A DNA stretch of 64,000 nucleotides from Sorex araneus (lineage: Eukaryota; Chordata; Mammalia; Eulipotyphla; Soricidae): assembly GCF_027595985.1 (NCBI RefSeq), contig NC_073306.1:157677219-157741218 (forward strand), given 5' to 3'. A program made the translations under genes and the position numbers. This document shows, in pieces, positions 57,359 through 64,000 of the stretch. Each line of letters begins with the position of its first letter. Within the stretch, counting starts at the first letter, position 1. The notes under the pieces were generated by a model, which worked only from the letters and a program-made list of their open reading frames with translations, was not told the DNA's origin and did no database searches.

Positions 57359-59600
57359 ATTTAGGGGGAAATTGAGAGAGCAGAAAGGAAAGATGAAGCA
57401 GAGAGGAAGTCAATCTGAAACTTGGGTATAAGACAATGTGGCAAAAGAAGTCACTTCCTCCTCCCATTATGTCTGCTGCTTTGATCCATAATCCTTTTCT
57501 TGTTTTTTTTTTTTTTTGGTACAGATTCAGAATTTAACAAGTGGGAAGGATTACTGGCACATCTTTTCCCATTCCCAAGCAACTTAGAGAAGTCCTGCCG
57601 CCTGTGTGCATTTCTCCCACGCCTAGTCTTACTTGAGTGCTCTCATGCGAAGATTCTAATCTGGAAGGGATCCAAATAAACCCTGTTCATACATAGACAA
57701 GTTCTGAAACTCCTACGGAACCTACCAGGATACTGGGGTTCTCTTTGGTGGACCGGAAGTAGACTTTTTTGCCTTGTGTTGGTTCTCTTCTTTTCATCTT
57801 AGCCTGGTCCCAAGGAGGGGTATATATTCTCTACGTCCCCGATTCACACTTATCTGAGGTAGCAGTGTGGCATCAGTGTGGCAGAGCGGAGGAGGATGCA
57901 GGTATTGTATCTGAAGTCTCCTATCACAAGGCAAACAGACTCCTTTCGCAAACCAGAAGAGGTTAAGGCAAAACTTGCTGGCAGAACTCCTGGAATGTTG
58001 TTGTTACCCATCAAAACATCTTACATATTCAGGAAAAATGAGCCCAGTCTTGCAAGTTCCCATTTGCATGAGAGAAAATTCCATTCTTCATTAGTGATAT
58101 TTTCTAGCTTTTTTCTCCATCTCCTCCTTTATTTCTTTATTCTCATTGCTCTGCTTTTCAGCAACCAATTAATATGTTCTCTGATATATGTTCCTTTTTA
58201 AGAGTAATCCATCTTTGATGTTAAGCTCCACATTCTTTTTGTGACTTCTAAGAGAATAGAAGATGCTTGAGAATAAAGAGCTCAGGAGAAAAATGTAATA
58301 TGTTACCTCCCAGGATCTGAAGTATCAGTTCCAAAAAGTTGAATTTAAACACCTCTAATTTTTTCTACTTTATTCATGACAATATCTTATAAAGTTCACC
58401 AGTATTTGAATGCATGCCCATCGAGGACCAAAGAGAGAGAACCAAATTTGGAATGCACATTCATATCTGTATATATAGGGAGAATGACGAACATTTCACT
58501 CTGCTTAGTTTTTGCCAAGGAAATTTAAATAACAAACAAAACGGAGATCCGGGAGAACACAGCATAAAGTTTTATGTTGTCATGATTAAATTTAGAGCAG
58601 GCTGCAGGGGAATCAGGGGAACTGAAACACCCAGAATTGAAAGTATCTCATGGCTTAGTTCATTTGGGGAATCAGCCTTTAATTCAGACAGGAATTGTCA
58701 AAATAATTTCCAAATTGATTGAGAAGTTTTATTTTTAATTTTGGAAGTACACATATTGTGTTTGGCTGTGTTTGATTTTCTCTATAAAGCTCTTACTGGT
58801 AGTTACTAGGCTGTATATTGATGTGCTGGATAAAGTGCGTAACTTAATTCTGTGTGGCTGAACTATGAGAATTATAATGGATCTTATCATTTGAAGTGGA
58901 AGACTAGATGTACCTTTACCTCTGATTGTAGATTACAGGATATGTTGGCATTCACTATTTCATTGAATGGCATGCTACATTTTAAGTGACAACTACTTTG
59001 TAAAAACCTATGTATTTGTTGCTTTTCATTAATAATCATCTGGAATTAATTATTTTTAGCTTATATATACAAACATAGAAAACTATGAAGTTGAACTCTT
59101 TTTTTTTCAAACTATTGGTATGCCCTTAAGTGTAGAATGTTTTGGACCATTTACATATTCTCTGATATTTCTGGTACAGGTGTTCTCAGGGAATTCGAGG
59201 ATAAAATTTTGATTCCCCTCCATGACCAGTAGTTGTCAGACTATTTACACACTCTTAAGATAGATTGCAGGTGTTTATAAATTCTATAGTGGAAAGGAAA
59301 CAAAAACTAGCCTTGCTCAGAATTTATCTATTCTTTCATTCGTTTCACTTTCCATTTTGTGGACCCAAATTAAATTCTGTTTTATATATCTTTAATGATA
59401 CAAACACTCAGGGCACAATAAAAATAAAGGCCTTATTACTTCATAATATGTTTGCAATTATGCATAATTATGTTTAGCTGATTAGTTAGCTATAGTAATT
59501 GCAGGACCATAGAGTAACTGAAATTAGAAATGGAAAAGACTCCTTGCGTATCGTTATCTTTCTTTCTGGCAGACAAACAATGTTTCTTGACATGAAGTCT
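57359..59600. other. SINE-free intergenic DNA
   Basis: About 2.2 kb with no lineage-specific SINE or L1 recognised and no gene. A T-run of about 15 lies near 57504. Together with 46.5-47.8 and 49.0-50.8 kb this is one of the SINE-poor stretches. Confidence 0.4.
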
Positions 59601-59605
59601 CTGTG

Positions 59606-59607
<2 letters not shown>

Positions 59608-59644
<37 letters not shown>
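59608..59644 (+). repeat. (GT)n microsatellite
   Basis: About 18 units followed by a short (ga)n. Confidence 0.95.
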
Positions 59645-59657
<13 letters not shown>

Positions 59658-59804
59658 ATTCTTATTTAATTACAGAAATATAGTTGATGCATTTATTTAG
59701 CAAAACTTATAGCACCTGCCAAACATCAAACCAAATCAGATAGAACTAATAGAACATTGAGAGGGAAAGAAGACAATGATTACCTCACATCAGCAGTTAC
59801 ATGC

Positions 59805-60035
59805 TTTTAGAATTATATGCCAGATACTATCTGACAACTGGCTTCTATATAAATACCAATCATTCTAATCAGGGATTATTACCCATATTTTATGTGTGAG
59901 AAAAAGGTATAGATGAAGATAAATGACTTTGTCCAAGAACATGTGATTTATATAAACTATAAGCTACAGTTATAGTCAGGGTCTGGGTTAGAACTTGGAC
60001 TCCTGGCTGCAAGCCTTATGCTTCTGCCCACAGTG
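59805..60035 (+). repeat. MIR
   Basis: attatatgccagatactatctgac ... attacccatattttatgtgtgagaaaaagg ... gactttgtccaagaacatgtga ... gtctgggttagaacttggactcctgg ... cttctgccca: nearly the whole MIR order. Confidence 0.75.
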
Positions 60036-60238
60036 AAAGAGAGAGATACAGAGATACTGTTGGATCCGGAAGCTCCTGGGGGTGAACACAGAGAAGGAGA
60101 GCATGGTTGGGGGGACGTCACTAAGGGGCAGAGCAGGAGAACCCAGCCTCCACCTGACCACAAGGAACAACAGCTAGACAGTTGCCCATGAACAGTTCTG
60201 GAAGGCTTGGGAGTCTACATGAGAAGCTTCAGCAATGG

Positions 60239-60822
60239 GCTCGGTGCCAAGATGTGATCCCGGGGGCCGCACATGTGTGGCCTTTCCACAGCTGCATGAG
60301 CATGAATCCAGAGGCCAGCTAAACTACTTTTGGTATCGGCAGCTCCTTGAAGAATGCCTGCCCAGGAGGGGAAAGGTATTTCTCTTTCTCGCCTTTTTCC
60401 TTGCGGGGGGCTGAAGGGTGTGGTGACCGCCATATTATGAAGACCACAGATGAGAGTTACAAGCTTGCAATGATCCAATATCTGGAAAAAATTTCCTTGG
60501 ACTTAGTTGTTAAAATACAGAAATCCAAAACCACGTGGCCTCATATCTCTTCACAACAGGTCTGACTCTAGTGGGGAACTCCTAACAATAATAGTGAGGT
60601 TTTTGTTGAAATATTGAATGTAACCAAAGTAAAGAGAAAGTAAAGGGGGCAGGATGGGAGGTATACTGGGTTTTTGGGTTTGTTTGTTTTTTTGGTGGTG
60701 GAATATGGGCACTGGTGAAGGGATGGTTGTTTCAGCATTGTATAACTGAGACTTAAACCTGAAAGCATTGTAATTTTCTACATGGTGATTCAATAAAATA
60801 AAAAATAAATAAATAAATAAAT
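60239..60822 (+). mobile_element. Composite retroelement, type A, copy 3
   Basis: TSD aagcttcagcaatgg at 60224-60238 and 60823-60837, perfect over 15 bases. Starts with a GC-rich 5' part (gctcggtgccaagatgtgatcccgg) unlike the other two copies. It then has the shared body (acagaaatccaaaaccacg, gtgaggtttttgttgaaatattgaatgtaacc) and the L1-like tail (tgggcactggtgaaggg ... tggtgattcaataaaa) with an (aaat)n end. Its right TSD lies at the 5' junction of an L1. Confidence 0.85.
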
Positions 60823-60835
60823 AAGCTTCAGCAAT

Positions 60836-61213
60836 GGAATACTATGCAGCTGCTAGGAAAAAAAAAGTTATGAAATTTGCTTATAAATCCAGGGAGTATC
60901 ATGCTGAGTGATACGGGTCAGAAGGGGAAGGATAGACATAGAATAATTGGACTCATTTATAAGATGTGAAAACAAGCATAATATGAGACCGATACCCAAG
61001 GGCAGTAGAAACAAGGACAGGAGGACTGGTTTATGGTTGGAAGCCTGCCTCAAATGCTGTGGGAGAAGGCAGGGGGGTAGAGAAGGGAGTCAATGCCAAA
61101 GAGAGTTGGAAATGATCACTCTGGATAAGAGCTGGATGCTGAAAACAGGTAAAGGTTCTAAGTACCTATTTTTCAAACCAGAATGCTCCAAAGGGAGGAA
61201 GAGGGGGAGAGGG

Positions 61214-61244
<31 letters not shown>

Positions 61245-61402
61245 GAGAGAGAGAGAGGAGAGAGGGTGGCAGATAGAAACTGGGGACATTGGTGGTGGGC
61301 AATGTACAGTAGTGGGAACACTGTGTAACTAAAACTGGACCGTGATCAGCTTTGTAACTGTGTATCTCATGTTGCTTCAATTAAAAAAAATTTAAAAATA
61401 AA
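60836..61402 (+). mobile_element. 5'-truncated L1 3' end, host of the nested insertion
   Basis: Starts tggaatactatgcagctgc (ORF2 C-terminal coding end) and runs through the 3' UTR to ttcaattaaaaaaaatttaaaaata. The site word aagcttcagcaa precedes it (60823-60834) and follows it (61404-61415). The copy left of the composite element (60224-60235) completes a triplet. A (ga)n run lies at 61215-61263. Confidence 0.85.
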
Positions 61403-61428
61403 GAAGCTTCAGCAACACAGAGAAGCAA

Positions 61429-62160
61429 AAGAAGAAGAAGAAGAAGAAGAAGAAGAAGAAGAAGAAGAAGAAGAAGAAGAAGAAGAAGAAGAAGAAGAAG
61501 AAGAAGAAGAAGAAGAAGAAGAAGAAGAAGAAGAAGAAGAAGAAGAAGAAGAAGAAGAAGAAGAAGAAGAAGAAGAAGAAGAAGAAGAAGAAGAAGAAGA
61601 AGAAGAAGAAGAAGAAGAAGAAGAAGAAGAAGAAGAAGAAGAAGAAGAAGAGAAGAAGAAGAAGAAGAAGAAGAAGAAGAAGAAGAAGAAGAAGAAGAAG
61701 AAGAAGAAGAAGAAGAAGAAGAAGAAGAAGAAGAAGAAGAAGAAGAAGAAGAAGAAGAAGAAGAAGAAGAAGAAGAAGAAGAAGAAGAAGAAGAAGAAGA
61801 AGAAGAAGAAGAAGAAGAAGAAGAAGAAGAAGAAGAAGAAGAAGAAGAAGAAGAAGAAGAAGAAGAAGAAGAAGAAGAAGAAGAAGAAGAAGAAGAAGAA
61901 GAAGAAGAAGAAGAAGAAGAAGAAGAAGAAGAAGAAGAAGAAGAAGAAGAAGAAGAAGAAGAAGAAGAAGAAGAAGAAGAAGAAGAAGAAGAAGAAGAAG
62001 AAGAAGAAGAAGAAGAAGAAGAAGAAGAAGAAGAAGAAGAAGAAGAAGAAGAAGAAGAAGAAGAGAAGAAGAAGAAGAAGAAGAAGAAGAAGAAGAAGAA
62101 GAGAAAGAAGAAGAGAAGAAGAAGAAGAAGAAGAAGAAGAAGAAGAAGAAGAAGAAGAAC
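61429..62160 (+). repeat. (GAA)n array, about 240 units
   Basis: About 730 bases of almost pure gaa, with rare losses or changes near 61650, 62063 and 62100-62117. It starts right after the third aagcttcagcaa site. Long leucine/serine/phenylalanine frames across it are artefacts. In length it is in the range at which GAA repeats are known to form triplexes and to silence transcription at the human FXN locus. Confidence 0.97.
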
Positions 62161-63154
62161 CCACCCCCACACACTTGAACACACCACAAAACTAAACTTA
62201 CAACCCCAAACAACTTTCTCCCAGCAAAACCTGTGAATCATCCCACAAAAATAGCAGGGAGAACAGTTTTTTCCTTTTCTCCATCCCGCCCCAGTCGGCC
62301 TGTCCGCTACAGCACACTTCCATCCCTGTGGGAGTGTCGGGACTGTCCACTAGTCACAGAGTGGCTGCCACAGACCAGGCCTCATCACCTGCTTCTGGCT
62401 CCAGCCCCTGCCATGACAGACTGTATGTGCCTTCTAGGCCTGACTTCTGTCACAGGACCACCACTATGTGAGCGAGTACTCACAGCAGCTGCCCCAAACT
62501 GTGAGACAACTCCAGACCCCCCTTCCCCATGCCCGTTCTCTTCACCCCTGTGGCAAGCTCGGGCAGCTGCTGAGTTCCCTGCAAGGTGACACCAGCAGGC
62601 AGGGGACAGCCTCTTGGGCTCTGCGAAGCAGCTTCTTCCCTGCAGCGCATCTCAGAAGTGTGTGTGTGGGGGGGCAGGGGGCGAGATTCACACCCATCAA
62701 GACCAGCAGGATGAGATGAAACCTCTGGAAAAAGGAATATCAAAAGGGGTGGAACCCTTCAATCCTAAGGGGGAAAAAATTCTCTCATTCTTCCAGAAAC
62801 TCAAGAGACAGTTTGCTCCACAGACAATCGAAGATGATCATCCAATTGAAACCTTTCCCAAGAGAACTGGCTTGGGTCATACACCATCTCCCGTTTGCTC
62901 ACGCAGAAGCCTCTTTCCATAGCCTCATTCTTGCCTCTCCATCAACTCTATGCTAAGGGGGCTAGGGACCTCCTGCGTGCCAGTCGCAGAGCTATTCTGG
63001 TTTGTCCAAGCAGATTCTTTAGCGACAGGACAACAATTTCACTGTTGCTTGCTAGGTCAGACCAGCAGTATGTTGGGGTCAGCCTGGCGGCTCTGAAAAG
63101 ATTATCATGCTTTTCTCTTCCAAATGATTTGTTCAGGAGCATGAAATTAGCCAT
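62161..63154. other. GC-richer repeat-free segment, unknown
   Basis: About 1 kb, richer in GC than the rest, right after the GAA array. No local repeat is recognised. Frames at 62233-62589 and 62614-62922 overlap each other and show no known domain, so I do not call a gene. Could be an unlisted retroelement or an old gene remnant. Confidence 0.35.
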
Positions 63155-63400
63155 GGGGACTGGAGTGGTAGCACAGTAGGGCGTTTGCTTTGCACGTGGC
63201 AGACCCGGGTTAGATTCCTCCGCCCCTCTCAGAGAGCCCGGCAAGCTACCGAGAGTATCCCACCCACATGGCAGAGCCTGGCAAGCTACCGTGGTATATT
63301 GGATATGCCAAAAACAGTAACAACAAGTCTCACAATGGAGACATTACTGGTACCCACTCGAGCAAATCGATGAAAAACGGGACCACAGTGCTACAGTAGT
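63155..63400 (+). repeat. Type-II SINE, best sense copy
   Basis: Head ggactggagtggtagcacagtaggg ... gacccgggttagattcc (tRNA-like, B-box-like gggttagattcc). Then gagagcccggcaagctaccgagagtatccc, catggcagagcctggcaagctaccg, gatatgccaaaaacagtaacaac and a gagacattactgg ... ctcgagcaaatcgatg block. The tail is acagtgctacagtag, with no A-tail. Confidence 0.85.
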
Positions 63401-63745
63401 CACTGCAAGGACATTGGCAAACTTAATTTTGTATTACTTCACTCTTCCTGCATAATAAACAGATCTTAAATAGACCATCCAGGCTCCAACCCATCTGCGA
63501 TCTCGCTTTGAGAATTTCGACTCTGAGGCTTACTTCTGGGCTGCTTTCCATGGACAGCTTTGTTGTTTTTCTCAGCTTTGCAAACTTGGTTGCTACTAAC
63601 GTCTTTGTTTTCTGTCTTCTCAAGAGCTGTTGCTATCTCTTTCCTCATTCTCTTTGATTTGATCACTATTTAAAAAAGTCAATATTTTTTTAAAAAGAGC
63701 ATGCATTGGACACAAAGTAATGAGTATTTATTTCACCAATTTCCT
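63401..63745. other. Unclassified intergenic DNA
   Basis: A minus-strand frame (63466-63666) is rich in K, E and S and looks faintly protein-like, but I recognise no family. Treated as unknown. Confidence 0.3.
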
Positions 63746-64000
63746 TCTTACCTCCCTCCCTCCCTCCCTCCCTCCCTCCATCCCCTCTCCCTCCCTCCCT
63801 TCCTTCCTTCCTTCCTTCCTTCCTTCCTTCCTTCCTTCCTTCCTTCCTTCCTTCCTTCCTTCCTTCCTTCCTTCCCTCCCTCTCTTTTTTCCTCCTTCCC
63901 TCCCTCCCTTTTTTCTCCCTCCTTTCCTCCTTCCCTCCTTCCCTCCCACCATTCCTTCTTCCTGCCAACCCTCCCTTCCTTCCTTCCTTCCTTCCTTCCT
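63746..64000 (+). repeat. (CCCT)n / (CCTT)n array at the window edge
   Basis: A compound tetranucleotide repeat: (cctc)n at 63750-63800, (cctt)n at 63800-63873, an interrupted part, then (cctt)n to the last base, so it continues beyond the window. Confidence 0.97.

Noticed and set aside
59608-59644. Short tandem arrays as possible CRISPR
   Set aside because: They are dinucleotide microsatellites in a mammalian genome with no spacer structure.
61381-62241. Open frames of 257-286 codons of serine, leucine or phenylalanine across the GAA array
   Set aside because: They are pure products of the trinucleotide repeat; the array reads open in several frames at once.

Overview
The window looks like a gene-poor, repeat-rich intergenic stretch of a mammalian nuclear genome, most likely a shrew of the genus Sorex (common shrew or a close relative). 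The main clue is a very abundant tRNA-derived SINE with the head GGGGCTGGAGCGATAGCAC and an arm ending in GTGTGACCCAAAAAGC. I associate this with the shrew SINE family SOR; this is recognition from memory and was not checked against a database. Older mammal-wide repeats (MIR, L1M, an MLT/MST/THE-type LTR piece) lie underneath. I see no ordinary intron-containing gene, rRNA, true tRNA or CRISPR.

The only convincing protein-coding sequence is an intronless, fully open copy of HSPD1 (mitochondrial HSP60, 573 codons) on the minus strand at 31618-33339. It has a 5' UTR, a 3' UTR, an AATAAA signal, a short A-tail and a perfect 12-bp target-site duplication (TSD), so it is a retrocopy.

Layout. 0-16 kb holds SOR SINEs, an L1 3' end with a probable 3' transduction (3888-4514), an ancient L1M copy (8.4-9.5 kb) and two antisense GC-rich composite elements (12.4-13.4 and 13.97-14.74 kb). 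15.5-24.9 kb holds ancient L1M fragments split by younger insertions, including a 1.4-kb composite retroelement (16216-17622), and a solo LTR (20283-20642). 25-31 kb holds SINEs, MIRs and ancient L1. 31-38.98 kb holds the HSPD1 retrocopy, another antisense composite element and a 2-kb 5'-truncated L1 carrying the ORF2 C-terminus. 39-51 kb is SINE-poorer and includes a second composite element with an apparent 3' transduction (41710-42879). 51-64 kb holds SINEs, a 630-bp TTC/TCC array, a roughly 730-bp (GAA)n array, a third composite element nested at an L1 insertion site, and a CCTT array at the right edge.

The most interesting pattern is a set of SVA-like or half-L1-like composite retroelements. 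They have CpG-rich 5' units repeated at about 320-340 bp, a body of diverged internal repeats, and a tail resembling the resident L1 3' end. Three sense copies have 14-16-bp TSDs, which shows that each whole composite moved as one unit. A second SINE class shares the tRNA-like head but ends in an 8-bp tandem repeat instead of an A-tail.
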